From assembly GCA_029817715.1 (NCBI GenBank), contig JARUPY010000083.1, positions 2,294,001 through 2,358,000 of the forward strand: 64,000 nt of DNA, written 5' to 3'. This document shows, in pieces, positions 35,319 through 47,873 of this stretch; the first letter of the stretch is position 1, and each line of letters opens with the position of its first letter. A program made the position numbers and the translations under genes. This DNA comes from Melastoma dodecandrum. Lineage: Eukaryota > Streptophyta > Magnoliopsida > Myrtales > Melastomataceae. A model generated the notes under the pieces. The model was not told where the DNA came from, did not search any database, and worked only from the letters and a program-made list of their open reading frames with translations.

Positions 35319-38300
35319 TTAGTTCTCCGGGGGAGGGTGGTGGTGGCGATGGCGGACGTGGTGGTGGTGATACAATGTTGGGTGGTCGCCCCCATGCCCT
35401 TCACTCACCGGTGCAGGATATATGGTGGGGTTAATGGTTGCATTTGGACCGGCATTGCCTTCCTCTCTGGAGATCACCAGGGCGGCTGACTGGACCAGCT
35501 CCAGGCACAGCCGTAGCTTGTTGGGCTCCAAGTGCGTCAACCCGGGGACTACCCCTTTGAATAGGAAGTTGGAGGTGAGCATGCGCAGGATGTCGAGGGG
35601 GGTGATCCCGTCGACTGTGCGCACGTTAGGGTCCGCGTGGTGATCTAGGAGCACTGCCACCATGTCGGGCAATATCATCTCTGACGCCATGTGGAGCGGG
35701 GTCTTCCCCAAGGGCCCTGCGGGGTAGTTCACATCGGCTGCCCCGAGCTCAAGAAGGGCCTTAACCACCTCGCGGCTGCAGTTCTCGACTGCATAGTGCA
35801 GCGCTAATGCCTCATCGAGGTTGAGCCCCTCGCCCATCACCATAAGCTTGACGAGCTCAACATCTGAGGAGTCCAAGGCCCGGCGCATCCGTCGGATCTT
35901 CTGGTCCTCAAGGGTGTGTGCCCCCGCCACGAGCTCGTGAGGGTGTTGTGGGGGAACTAGGGTTGACCGACGAGTGAGGGAGGATTTGAGCCGGAGCTCC
36001 TCAATCTTCGTGACGACGTCGATGGGGAGGTGCTTTGCGAGGATCTCGGGCGGAAGGCCCGACTTGGCGACGAGGTGTGAGCATGTGGTCCAGAGCTGGT
36101 GCATGTCCTGCTTCCTTGAGGCGATTAGCACTTTCATAACGTCCTCGATGGAGGCCTTCTCCACCATCCCAGCCAGTTGTTTCTGACAGACCATTGCATC
36201 TCTCAACATTAACAAATAACAAACCTAATTCCCGTGCAGACATAATTCGAACGTGACCCACAAAGATAAATGAATGCGGATGGAAAATTTCATTACATTA
36301 CCTACGTTCAAATTACATATACCGAGACAAACAGGTGAACACTGGCCTCTTCTTACATGAAAAGAAATGAGATGGCTTTGTTACCATAATTGAGGATGTC
36401 GGCCGCATAGGCGAAAGTGAGGTGTAAATGGGGAAGGCAAAATAAAAGTAAAAAGAAGTCGGACTGTTGGTGGGGAGAGCACAGGACTGTGCGTGTGGAT
36501 TGGAGAACCGAAATTGGGAAACCCATTCGAGTATTGTTACTCGCAAACTGGGGGGTAGGATGGAACAGCCCCTTTCTCTATCGTGTAAGAACATGCTAGG
36601 AAATAGGTTAAATGGGAAGAAGAGGGCCTGTTCAAAAGACAAAAGGTGCAAGCTTCATGTTGCAGGTGGATTCTCTGGTGAAACCCCAAAATGGAGATGC
36701 ATCACATCATCATCTGTGTCAGGGAATTCAACTCCCCCCCCCCCCAAGAAAAATTCCATGAAATAAAATAAAGGCCAAATTATCCGATTTATCCTAAACT
36801 ATTCAGGTTTTTTCCGATTTATCCTATCGTTTGAATAATATCACCATATATCCTAAACTTCCACCGTTAATCCATATTTATCCTCCGTCAGTCGACCGAC
36901 TAACGGACCTTGACGTGGCGAGTACGTGGCGAGGACGTGGTGGTAACGTCGTTAGTCGCAACGCGAACGGAAATGTAATTGTCATAATCGTCCTCAACGT
37001 TGTTTTTTCGTTTCAATTAGGTCCAAAATTCAATAATTCATAAAACCCTAATTCCCAAATCAACGTGTTCTCCCCCTCCCGACGTTGTATTCCTCCCAAC
37101 CCCCGAACTCCTCCTTCTCCCAGCTGTTCCGTCACACCGTCTCCGACCTCCCCCCTTCCCCCAAACCACGACCTCCGCTTCCTCCAACCATCTACGATTT
37201 CATCCTCTTCGCCCACGCTCGACCTCTTCCCCTTCGCCCACGCTCGCACACAGTCGACCTGTTCCCCTTCCCTCAAACCCCGACATCCGCTTCCTCCAAC
37301 CATCTACGATCTCATCACGCCCGACCTCAACTCTTTCGCCCACGTTCGCCCACGCTCGACCTCTTCCCCTTCGCCCACCCTCGGGACCTCTTCCCCTTCG
37401 CCCAGCCCGACCTCCTCCTCTTTGCCCAGACCCACGTCCTCCTCTTTGCCCAGCCCCACCTCCGCCTCTTTGCCCAGGGGGGTGGATGGGTGGGGGGTTT
37501 GCGGGATGGGTCAGGGGGGTGGTGGACAAGTCGGGGATGACTTGCGGGATGGGTCAGGGGGGTGGTGGACAAGTCGGGGATGACTTGCGGGATGAGTCCA
37601 GGGAAATTGATATGGCTGACGGATATGGTGGAAGCGGCAGGGGTGGGGCAGATGAGGTTGGGGTGAGGGAAGAGGATGAGAAAATGGAGGTCCGGATAGG
37701 GAAGGAGGAGGTATTGAATTTTATTTAGGATTTATTGAATTTTGGACCTAATTGAAACGAAAAAAACAACGTTGAGGACGATTATGACAATTACATTTCC
37801 GTTCACGTTGCGACTAACGACGTTACCGCCACGTACTCGCCACGTCAAGGTCCGTTAGTCGGTCGACTGACGGAGGATAAATATGGATTAACGGTGGAAG
37901 TTTAGGATATATGGTGATATTATACAAACGATAGGATAAATCGGAAAAAACCTGAATAGTTTAGGATAAATTGGATAATTTGGCCTAAAATAAAAGGAGT
38001 GAACTTTGAACTTTTCTAAGAATACGAAGAGGAAAAACCTAAGCCCCATTTTAGTTAAGGAAAGAGGAAGAAGATATATTGGAGGAAGTGGAAGGACCTG
38101 AGTGAGTAAAGCGAGCTGCTCAATCCCGAAGGATCTGGCAGCAGCGAGGGTGGCGAGGGCAAGATCGACGGCTGCGGTGCAATGGGCGTGCCAGCAACCC
38201 CTCTCTCCGCAATTCGGGCGGGGTTCATGCTTCTGGGGCACGATGGAGACCTGCCCACTGTAGAGGAACTGGAGGACCAGGAGGAAGACCTCATAGCTGA

Positions 38301-38586
38301 CCGAGTTCACGGGAATGACCCCTGTGGTGCGAGGGGACGCGGGGCCCATCTGGGATGTCATGGCGGTGGATGGATGGGACGTGGCCAGGGAGAAAGAGGA
38401 GGGGGATTGGGCAGGGCCGCAGAAGAACTCACGGAAGAAGACGCAGCGGGCTGCGAGGATGCAGCGGTGGGCATGGACGAGACGACCCTCGACGCTAAAG
38501 GTGACGTCACTGAAGGCCTGGCCGTTGATGAGGAGGTTGAGGTAGTCGAGGGAGAGGGAACTCATGGACTCCTCCATCGACGACAT
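35319..38586 (-). CDS. BOP: BLADE-ON-PETIOLE (NPR1-like BTB/ankyrin) coactivator
   Basis: Transcriptional coactivator of the NBCL/BOP clade, which works with TGA bZIP factors in nucleus and cytoplasm to set lateral-organ boundaries, leaf base patterning and abscission zones. Two exons: 38586-38098 (163 aa) and 36182-35319 (287 aa), total 450 aa; Arabidopsis BOPs are about 470-490. The phase-0 intron follows LLTQ, and exon 2 starts KQLAGMVEKAS as in the family. The BTB/POZ domain is at residues about 8-120, with the C2HC zinc site at 126-136 (CGERGCWHAHC). The ankyrin repeats lie at about 263-363, followed by the BOP signature GLTHLEPNKLRLCLELVQ. The tail is His/Pro-rich. The start MSSMEES was preferred to the upstream in-frame Met at 38634 because it matches the family N-terminus. 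The 1.9-kb intron contains a MULE. Confidence 0.95.
36764..36772 (+). repeat. Left target-site duplication of the intronic MULE
   Basis: TAAAATAAA, identical to the nine bases at 37986-37994 right of the element. Confidence 0.85.
36773..37985. mobile_element. Non-autonomous Mutator-like element in the BOP intron
   Basis: 1,213 bp flanked by the perfect 9-bp duplication TAAAATAAA. The terminal inverted repeats span about 36773-37036 and 37732-37985, and both start GGCCAAATTATCC. They are almost identical over about 255 bp, apart from a few substitutions and one indel of about 10 bases near 36925. The internal 700 bp is strongly strand-biased, C/T-rich on the left and G-rich on the right, with short tandem units and no transposase. 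Long terminal repeats plus a 9-bp duplication are the signature of TIR-MULEs. High arm identity implies a recent insertion. Confidence 0.9.
37501..37600 (+). repeat. 43-bp tandem repeat inside the intronic MULE
   Basis: GCGGGATGGGTCAGG starts at 37501 and again at 37544, with a third, diverging start at 37587. The 43-base spacing is exact. Confidence 0.75.
37986..37994 (+). repeat. Right target-site duplication of the intronic MULE
   Basis: TAAAATAAA, matching the left copy exactly. Confidence 0.85.
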
Positions 38587-40215
38587 CGTTTCTTGCTTCT
38601 TCCTCCTTCCTCCCTCCTCCTGCTTCTTCTTCAAGTTAAGTCGCTGTTTGCTTTTTTAGGGTTGGAAAAAGGAATTATGATGGAGAGGAGAAGATCATCT
38701 TCTTTTCCTTGTTTTGTGTGGGTGTGAATGTGTTTGTGTTCTCTGAGTGATGATGGATTTTGAATGGATGGTGTTTGATTGGGGTGTGGGGGAGAAGGTT
38801 AGTGATAATTATTGGACAATAAGAGAAGGGGATGACATTCTTATTCCATTTGTAATAATAGATCAAAAGTGTTTGGTTCATGGGATTTTATTCTATTTCT
38901 TTTTCTTGCTTGGGAGAAAACATAAAAATGGGATTGAAGAGAGAGATGGAGGAGAGTGTAAGAAAGCTTAGAGAGAAACAAACAGAGATGGGTGTCTATT
39001 TATTACAAGTGGAGAACCTTGATCTTTTACTGCATATATTAGGAAGGAAATATATATATATGTACACGAACAAGAAATAACTGAAAAAGGCTTTTCTAAG
39101 CTATGATATATTATAGTATAAGTGATTATAATGTAAAAAGGGGGTTGTAGGCGATGAAATTCTTACATGAAATAAGGAGCTGTACAAAAAAAGGGGCAAT
39201 CCGAAAGAATTCAATTGTGCATAACAAATAAATAAATAAATAAATAAATCAGAGAAATATAAAAAAGGGCTGGCGAGGTGCATGCCATGGGGACGCAAAG
39301 AGGAAATCAACTGTTTGAAGAAGAGAAGCGATGAGCATTTGGTCAACATGCACTATTCATGGTAAGATCACGAGGTGAGAGGACAAAGTCGCATGACACG
39401 AGTATGAGCTAATTTATATCAAGGTTCTAATTTGTCGTATCACCTATATTATATATTATATGGATCTTCCTACCGACAATAATATTAAAACGTAAGCATG
39501 TTACATGAATAAATCACATGGACGTCATTCATTTGTAGTCAACGACAATCATCAAACAACATACAAATTACTAGGCATATATATCATCCCTGTTATTACT
39601 AGAAACGGGGGATTCCTTTCCCTATCACCCTGACGCTAAACCCTTTGTTTATTCTTTATTTAAATGACCAATCGTCATTACATAGTAGTCTATATAACAT
39701 TTTGGGAATGAGAGTCACTGTTCAAACTAGTAAAAAATATCCCGAAACCTGACTATTCCAACCATTTGGACCACGTTCATTTTTATAATCCAATAGATAA
39801 AATGATTTTAGGGATACAAATTGGTTGATTAGTTTTAAATGGGAAGCCTTCTAGAACCTAGGGCAATGTAAAATCGTCAGAAAGATGCAATCGGCATTGA
39901 AACTTAATCAATTTCCATTTGGTACGCTCACCCATTTTGGAATAGTGAACAGTGCATGATTTTGTAGGGAAGAAGAAGAAGGAGGAGGAGTTTTTAAGTG
40001 GGGGGAGAGAACAATTATTTGAGGGGGAGGGGGAAAGCATCCAAAAGGATTGGGATGGTTGGGGGAGGAGGGGGCGTGCCTGTGCAAGCAACCTTTGTCG
40101 GCCATAGGATACCACCCCCCACCCCCAACCCTATTGGCCTATCAAATGGACACCATATCCCATGTAATAATACATTAACACAACAACAAATATTATATAT
40201 ATATATATTTATATA
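38587..40215. other. BOP upstream region and intergenic DNA
   Basis: The minus strand directly upstream of the BOP ATG is rich in GAAG/AAG and is a likely 5' leader. A TATATATATATTT stretch lies near 39047-39060. No other gene is supported. G-rich/C-rich low-complexity DNA occurs at 39990-40130. Confidence 0.35.
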
Positions 40216-40219
40216 TATG

Positions 40220-40760
40220 TCTTAGGAAAAACAAAATCGCCACGTGAAAGGCGAATTTATAAAAGACGGTGATCGCCGTAAAAATTAATAAAGGAAAAAA
40301 GATGCTTACTACAACTGAAGTTACTCCACGAAGGAAATTAAAATAAGGGAGACAATCAAAATGTTCGTATGTGAATGATCCTTTTCTTTTTCCCTTTACG
40401 AGGATCCTATTTATATAATCAAACTAACGATAACTGCTAACACACTCGTCTAAATCTGAAGTAAACTCGCTAATAACTACGCCCAAGAGAGAAATCCATG
40501 TTAGTCTTCAAGACAATCATAACCGTCGATGGTCCTCATGGCAATCATCGACGAGTACGTGCGCCTTGACTGTTCGTGAACTACCCTTCCATGCCTTTAG
40601 TCGATCACAAATCCAAGCTTCAATCATTGATCTTCGAACTCCCTCCTTCGATTACTTCGACTGCTAACATTAAACCAACTATCTTCGACTATCGATCATC
40701 AATCTTCGTCCTTAGACTGAAGTAGTCTACTTAGCTGTGGAATGAATGAACTGCTCATAT
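40220..40760 (-). repeat. LTR-like block with a TATA box (minus strand)
   Basis: On the minus strand, TATATAAATAGGATCCTCG near 40400-40425 looks like the core promoter of an LTR. A region rich in short GATCATCGA-type blocks lies upstream of it. Neither LTR boundary nor a target duplication could be fixed. Confidence 0.3.
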
Positions 40761-41194
40761 TCTGCCATGACAATAATTCATGGGCTTAAACCCATATGTT
40801 CAGAATTAATTGAAGTAGATGCACAAACATTTGCAAAGCACTAAAGATAAAAGAATATTAGGAAGAAGATCAGGTGGGGAATAGAGAGTAGAAGAGTATG
40901 TAGTGAACTGGATCCCGCCGGACGAGGTGTGTGTTTCGCAAACCATCAACCGATTAACTTTTGCTTGGATCGAACACACTTGGAAATCGGCTGACCTTTT
41001 AACCCAATCGATTAACAATATGATCTTGTCCCCAGATCAAAACTTAGGAAGGGCCTATGTAGCCTCAAGACGTTTTGTTGTACTTAAATCATAAACCCTA
41101 ATTCCAAAAGAATTCAGAACTACTTTTACTTTGAAACAAGGCTGCTTTAGATTTAAAATTATATATTGCATGAGAAAGCTGTATCACTGCCAAG

Positions 41195-42688
41195 TTTTGA
41201 TGATATTGTTGGTATAGGATTGCACTAAGAAGGGGGGGTTGAATTAGTGCCGTAAGAGTTATGACACTTTTTCGCTCACAGAAGCGTGGTTCTGTTAGGT
41301 CACAGAGGCTGGATCTGATAAACAGATTCCCAGTTCTGAGACAAGTTATCTTTTGTGTAAGACACAAAGATTTATAGTGGTTCGGCAAACAATGCCTACG
41401 TCCACTCTCCCAGCTCTCACCCAAGCAGGGCGTATTCACTATGATTGGAATGTGGGATTTTACAGATGCACACTTCTGCCAGAAATGTGACTAACAAATT
41501 GCACGTTATCACGTGTCTAACACAACCCGCACGCAACGTGTCTGACTCCGGCTCCTCACTGAGCCCAACGTGGCTTGACGGCTACCACCTGCCCAACGAG
41601 GCTTAACGGCTACCTCCTGCCCAACGTGGCTTAACGGCTACCACCCGCCCAAACGTGGCTTAACGGCTACCACCTGCCAAACGTGGCTTAACGGCTACCA
41701 CCTGCCCTTGCACACAACCTGTGTGACTAACAACCTGCACGAGACAAGATTAGCAACTACAGCACAAACTCTCTGCAGTTACAGAAGACGCTCTCTGTCA
41801 GCGGTGATCGGCTCGGTGAATGCACGACGGACGCTCTCAGCTTTTTGCAACGGTGAAGGCACAAGGATTCTAGTAAGCTTTTAGGTAGAACGGCGACTTG
41901 GAATCGTTGCTTCACACTTGCACTTAAGCTTGTCCGTAGAACGAAGTTTCCCAATCAATCCCAACGGCTAGTTGATTCACTTGCCATATTCTCCATGATT
42001 TAATCCTGTGGGAAAACTTCCAAAAGCATAAAGCATTACCCTTAGTTACGTTAGATAATAATTAAACAAAGTGATCGCTCAATAAGAGATAACGACTTCT
42101 GCTCAGAAGCTGTTTGCTGCGACAGCAGAACCAGCACTCTTTCTCATACGAATTTGGCATTGGGATTATAAGTTTCCATAATATGAAAACATTCCCTTCG
42201 TAGAATTATTCTCACCATATAGGGAGATCATAACCTGATAAGGTCATTGCCAAATTACGTAAACATATGATCACGTTAGTTAAGGAAATAAATATTTCCA
42301 AATAACTTAAGGTCCAAAGATGAACCTAGACGTGATCCTGTGTGAGATAAATATCTCACGTGCTCGCATATAGGACAATCTCCAAGAAGGAAATCGTCAC
42401 TCACAGAAATACCATTCTGTAAACCATAGCAAGTACTCCAGCAAGGAGAGTTATAGCAACTGTGACACAGATGCTCATCTCTGTACAGAGATAGTGGATT
42501 CGATAGTAGATCTTATCATCAGAACTCCATTTCTGATGGCTAGATCGTTTCCCCTGTTGAAGTACTCCACATAACTCTTTTATGTATTGCACGAATGACA
42601 GATACCAGCTTCTACACCCGAAGACCTGTTCTTCTGTACACTTAAATAACACATTAGCAATACATAACATTTGTCATCATCAAAACCA
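41195..42688 (-). repeat. Candidate 1.5-kb copia (Sirevirus-like) solo LTR
   Basis: Read on the minus strand it begins GGTTTTGATGATGACAAATG and ends near CAATATCATCAAAACTTGG. These are the inverted terminal signatures common to Sirevirus-type LTRs. Inside is the block near 41350-41450, with a minus-strand reading of the AAGATTTATAGTGGTTCGG type that I associate with plant LTR repeats. The terminal bases are mutated, and I see no clear 5-bp duplication. Confidence 0.45.
41563..41706 (+). repeat. 28-29-bp minisatellite, five units
   Basis: Units of the form CCCAACGTGGCTTAACGG plus CTACCACCTG start at 41563, 41592, 41620, 41648 and 41677. They differ by a few substitutions and one inserted A. 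It sits inside the candidate solo LTR. Confidence 0.85.
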
Positions 42689-42689
42689 G

Positions 42690-44630
42690 ATTATATCAAC
42701 AGAAGTAACAAGCTCCAACATTTTATAACGAACAAAAAAGGTATGAAAGAAAACGAAGCATGGAAATAGGCAAAAAAAAAATGTTGGAAAGGGAAAGAAC
42801 GAAGCCAGTTGCATGGCCATAACCTTAGATATTTTATCAAATAGGGGAAAATGGAAAGGGAGGGGGGTGGGGGGGGGAATGGAATTGAAGGGATGGAGGT
42901 ACATCGAACCCGCATAAGTCGGGAATTCCACGTGCACACGTTGAGATGACTCGACCTTTGGTGTCAGGTTCCCCCCCTGCCTTTGTCCCCCACTATCCCC
43001 CACCCCCAACATTAATTCTTGAGCGTGTTTGTTTTTCACTATGTGCACAATGGATAACGTAGTAGTAGTAGTAAGTAGTCGATTGTACATTTCATTTGTT
43101 TATGAAATTACATTATTTGGGAATTGCTAACAGATATTTGTTTTTATTATCGATAAAATCACATTTTTCCTTACTATTAGAAATTTTCTAGGACATTTTT
43201 CGCTTACAAGAACTGAATTTGCTACGTTTAAAAATAAAAGTTAACAGTAAAAATATCTCATAAAATATGATAATTAATTTTAAAATTTAACAAAATAATA
43301 TCCTGAAATCAAAATTTAAAACCCCAAGTTTATTGTTCAAGAAAATTGAGTTAAGTAAATTCGACTTTTAAAAAACCTTTCCTAAAATTATAGTTTTAAA
43401 AATAATTTTTCTTTACTAAATCAATTCGAAATTTTTAACTTCAAGTTTTCTTACGGGAACGAAACTTTTCCATTACCCAACTTTAAGTGTTACCAGCTTG
43501 GGTCTCAAAATTTTTCTTTTTTTAAAGTGAAAATTCGACTTTTTTTACTTCAAACTGAGAAATATATTTTCGCTACTATTTTAGAGCATAGATAGATCTA
43601 TAAAGCTCCGGTTTTGGCGAAGAACTTGAGCGTAAGAAAGCAGGGGAATAGGGGGGAAAAGTGGGGAAATCCCATGGAATGACAACACATGGACTGACTG
43701 TTTGACCGACTGTCTGTCTTATGATGTAATGGAAAACACCTTCGAACGATTTGACGTTTTGACTTGTCTTGTCGTTAAAACTTCGGCCCCCCACCCCACC
43801 CCACCAAATGAAATACCAGAACCACCAGAGAGATGATGTCACGATATGCTCGCTATTATACATGTACGTTTTTATTAAATTTAGAAAAATTATTACGTCG
43901 TGTGCTAACGCACATGATATTAATCATTTGTTTGTTCGGGAAGACAAAATAAAATAAAAAGCACCTCCTCTCCTTATTATGATTGGTCCGTATGTACCGT
44001 ACATTGCCTTAAATGTGTATGTATATATATTGTTGGCCAAAGATTACGTTAATAGGAATTGAATTAGTATTAAGTCTAATTAAATATTTTTTTAATGCTT
44101 TTTTACAATTCTCACTGCGGAAGTAAATTGCTGTAAAATAGAACCTTGCGTTCGGACTTTTATAATTACAGAACATATGAAATGGACTTCGAAATGAATT
44201 CGGAGAACACAAAGGTTTTTATAGCAGCATGTTCTATTTGATACGGGCTTAAAAAAGAAAACGAATTTTTGTTCGACGTCTATGAGCTATATATCCTCGT
44301 TTAAATCTAGTCATTGAATAAATAAAAGAACATGTCCGAGTAAAATAGCAATCATTCGAAGCAATTCTGGTTCGGTGAATACACTTACGTCCATTTTCGG
44401 TTGTTTTCACTATTACTTTGAAGTAGTGATTACAGTGTAGAAAATAAAACCTTATGTGGTATAAGAAAACAATTTCTTTAACCATGGGAGTGGTAAGATT
44501 AACTTAACCAATGCAAGAAACTCTCTTGCTGAGATTGGGGTGCGTCTAGGTCGAATCACAAGGAAATCAACCAGACTCAGCGAGCACAGAACCCTAGCTG
44601 GAAGCTTCAGCCTTCTGTGACGCTATAGCG
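42690..44630. other. Intergenic, AT-rich
   Basis: No gene recognised. It contains a G-rich tract near 42860-42880. The AT-rich stretch 43100-43560 has no definable structure. Confidence 0.35.
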
Positions 44631-44633
44631 GGT

Positions 44634-44937
44634 TGTCCTTTCTGTGGATTTAGGGTCAGGCTCAATGGCGCTTCCTCCATGTGTTTGGACGTTGTCTGAT
44701 GTGCTTCTCTTTTTGTATTTTCAATATAACCTGCAAAACAAGGAAGATAAACGTTTACAGAAGGATACTAGTCCCTCACCACTTTCGTCCTTTCTGTGGA
44801 TTTAGGGTCATGCTCAATGGCACTTCCTCCATGTGTTTGGACGTTGTCTGATGTGCTTCTCTTTTTGTATTTTCAATATAACCTGCAAAACAAGGAAGAT
44901 AAACGTTTACAGAAGGATACTAGTCCCTCACCACTTG
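44634..44937 (+). repeat. 152-bp tandem duplication
   Basis: Two nearly identical copies, the second starting 152 bases after the first (TCTGTGGATTTAGGGTCA at 44641 and 44793). Differences are limited to a few single bases, so the duplication is recent compared with the neighbouring repeats. Confidence 0.85.
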
Positions 44938-45300
44938 CGCCTCCTACAGACTCCTTCTCTTGGACCTGTGATACGCCGACTCGCCAACCAGCAACCTTCT
45001 GCCAAGGTCTTGCCTCACCCAGCTCGACGTAACGGACAACTTCTCGACTAGGTCCTTTAGATACACGGCCACCGACACCTGTTGCAAACAACAAACAAAC
45101 AAGATAACAGAATACAGAAGGTTGTTAGTCCCTAACCACTTATGCCTGCTACAGACTCCTTCTCTCCGACCAACTCCGTGTGCCGACTCGCCAACCAGCG
45201 ACCCTTCTCCCTAGGCCCTGTTGCACGCATTCTGACGTTACAGATAATGTTCCGGTCGAGTCCTTCGGAGCCATAACCACCAGTGTCTCTGGAACGGCTT
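44907..45300 (-). repeat. Diverged tandem units with pseudo-exon appearance
   Basis: Two units of about 190 bp share CTACAGACTCCTTCTCT and CCGACTCGCCAACCAGC. On the minus strand each looks like an exon behind a pyrimidine-rich acceptor (for example GTTTGCAACAG before 45079), encoding LVGESA and RRSL-type pieces with stops. This may be a degraded multi-copy exon of a gene I do not recognise. Confidence 0.4.
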
Positions 45301-45449
45301 CGCCAACGTCGAATCTGATGTAGCCCCCTCCTGCGAGAACGCTCGCCTGGAGACTCCATCCTGCACACTCAATATACACGTTAAAACACCATAATAACGC
45401 TGCTAGAGTGTCAAGAATTACCACCGTACCAAAAACCGACCACATGAAT

Positions 45450-47570
45450 TATTTGAGTTTTTCTTTTATAAAGCAGTTACGACCTCCTATTATTAAGGAA
45501 ATTTATTTTACTAAATTTAAATTACTGTCAGATGCATTCCCATAATGCATAAATCATTTGGGAACAACCTTTGATTGATTTCGCTTCAATCATATTCTCC
45601 AATATCAAGATATCGCATTACAAATCGTTGGAGTAAGATTCGATCAACAACCTTCTAGAAAGAAAAAATATATCATTCCCAATATAAGAAATCTAATCAT
45701 GGGCTAGTGCATATATCCATTAGGGACTATCCAAAATTAATTTTGTGTTAATTGGATATTTTAATACCACAATAGAGCACTACAGAGTTCTGCTAGAATG
45801 GACAAACAACCTTCTATATAAGGAAATAATCAATCATTTATTTCCAAAATAAAATAATTCGTTATAGATTAGTTTGTCATTGTATCTATTCATGTGAAAA
45901 GTTTGATTATTAGATATTTCTTATTAACGTAATCTTCTTTGAGAAGATTAATAGGAAAATTCCAATTTTAGTAATATAATTTCCATAGGAAAAATATATT
46001 ATTTTTAACATTAATAATTTAATACTTGAATTAATTAATTAATTATTAATTATTAAAAAGTCTAATTATAAAAATATTTTCTAATCACGTCATTTGATTT
46101 AAAATGACCATAAAAGGATGTAGAAAATATTTCGTGATATTTTTCTTTTACTAGTAAGTATATCGTATATATACTCAAAACCTATATATATATATGTGTG
46201 TGGACCTATCCGAAACGAGGGGGAGTGTACTTTGATCACTCATCGGATATAATAATTTCTCACAGATTAATTATCATTGTAGTGGTTAGTTCGGGCATGC
46301 TTTGGTTTCGTACCATTGCCAGCTTATCACACGGGCATTTCTATCAAAAGCATCGCCTTTCCCATTCCAACACCTCCACACAGTCAACAATGAACATCAT
46401 CACCGAAGAGATCCAATCGTGGAAGAATCAACTTCGTTAAAAAAAAATACCATCACATATTCGATCCGTCGACACGTTAATGATTTACAAATACGGACGA
46501 ATTAAAACCTTATTATTATTGGTTGCATAAGGAAAATTAACTCCCTCCACCAATGGGCAAATAAATACGGCCGTCCTAAAATTCAACACGCCAGACTGAC
46601 TCCCTCTTTTCATGAGGCCTGCAATGAAGAAGATGGCCAGCTAAAGGCCAACCACATTTAATTTGTTTGCCATTCTCAATCCCGGACGGGACATTAATAA
46701 CACCGAGTCGTGTTCAGCAACGTTCGAATTCATTTTCTTCAATCAACTAAATGCGTCTCAGCTCGTAATAATGATTCGTATATCCCTCCACTAGATAGAT
46801 GAACCTGTCATAATGTGAAGACACCCTCCTTGTTTATCTTCGATTGAATTCGGTGTGTGCGATGGTGGTTACGCCTTTTTCCTCCCCAGCGATATCGATG
46901 TACTGTTACACGAAAGAACGCTCGCTCTTATGGCGATCGGGATTTGTCGTTCGCTTGCATGGCATGAAGAGAACCGTCGTCCGAGAAAAGTCGTGTTGTT
47001 GCACTAACACAAGCCTATGTAGCATACCGGGCTGACGACAACATGCCTTAAATGAAGGGGGTCCAGGATGTGCAACGAGCGTGAATGGAATCAAATATAA
47101 GGTGGAAGAAATATAATACAGTAAATTATTCAATCTCAAGAGCCTCACAACCATTGTCGTCATGGCACCACCTCTCGTCGCAGCGGTCGATGCGTGGTGG
47201 TGGTCTCGGAGAGGTTTACACGAGAGTGTGTCCGAGTGAAAGAAAACACGAACATTTAGTACTGTTTTATAGTAAAATGTGAATGATATATTGATTGAGA
47301 AACTTTGGAGGGGTGTGTGAAGGCAGGTGGAGGCGTGTAAGAGAGATTTAATAATGCATTGTCGTGTGACGAAGACGCGTCCCTTTTGGAAAGGCGTTGG
47401 GGGGGGGGGGGGGGGGGTGCATAAACATTTAGTAATTTCGTCCCACGAATTAACTTCTTATTACTAATGGGGGGTTCCGTGTGTCCCCACCCCCCCACCT
47501 TTGATATACTATACACATATAGTAAAGAAGATGGGCATTAGATCATACATATTTCTAGACCATTTTCGGA
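45450..47570. other. Intergenic, AT-rich
   Basis: No coding region recognised. A run of about 19 G at 47399-47417 is low complexity and a likely sequencing or assembly weak point. Confidence 0.35.
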
Positions 47571-47829
47571 CACGAAAATGAACGGTCCAGAGATCAAACT
47601 TCTCGATACAGCATCAAGGGAGTTGGGGGACGCGATTCAAATCCCCATCGAGCTAGAACCTGCCGTGCTCGACTCGAATCGGCTCGATGGACGTGAACAT
47701 GGGCTAGCTCGGGGTCGCATGTATATGGGGAGGAGGCGAAGGAGGACCGGCGGCGCCAGAATACCACAAATACGAGGGTTGGACCGATGGGCCTAAAAGC
47801 CATTCCCAAGAGGCTTCTCCTTTTTCAAG

Positions 47830-47837
47830 TCTCAGAG

Positions 47838-47873
<36 letters not shown>
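47830..47873 (+). repeat. (TTA)n microsatellite, about 14 units
   Basis: Uninterrupted ATT/TTA trinucleotide run, probably polymorphic. Confidence 0.95.

Noticed and set aside
37065..37583. 172- and 151-codon plus-strand frames, and minus-strand counterparts, in the BOP intron
   Set aside because: They lie in the strand-biased low-complexity interior of the non-autonomous MULE. The Pro/Ser-rich content comes from short repeats.
38182..38727. Plus-strand frame of 181 codons
   Set aside because: Antisense to the BOP BTB exon, whose sense frame is strongly conserved.
41563..41706. CRISPR-like array
   Set aside because: Units are contiguous with no unique spacers and the genome is a plant, so this is a minisatellite.
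42680..43090. 136-codon minus-strand frame
   Set aside because: Low-complexity Phe/Pro stretches in AT-rich and G-rich DNA. No domain, splice context or promoter.
47625..47665. tRNA T-arm-like sequence (GATTCAAATC between GGGGA and TCCCC)
   Set aside because: No acceptor stem, D-arm or anticodon arm could be built around it. Chance resemblance.
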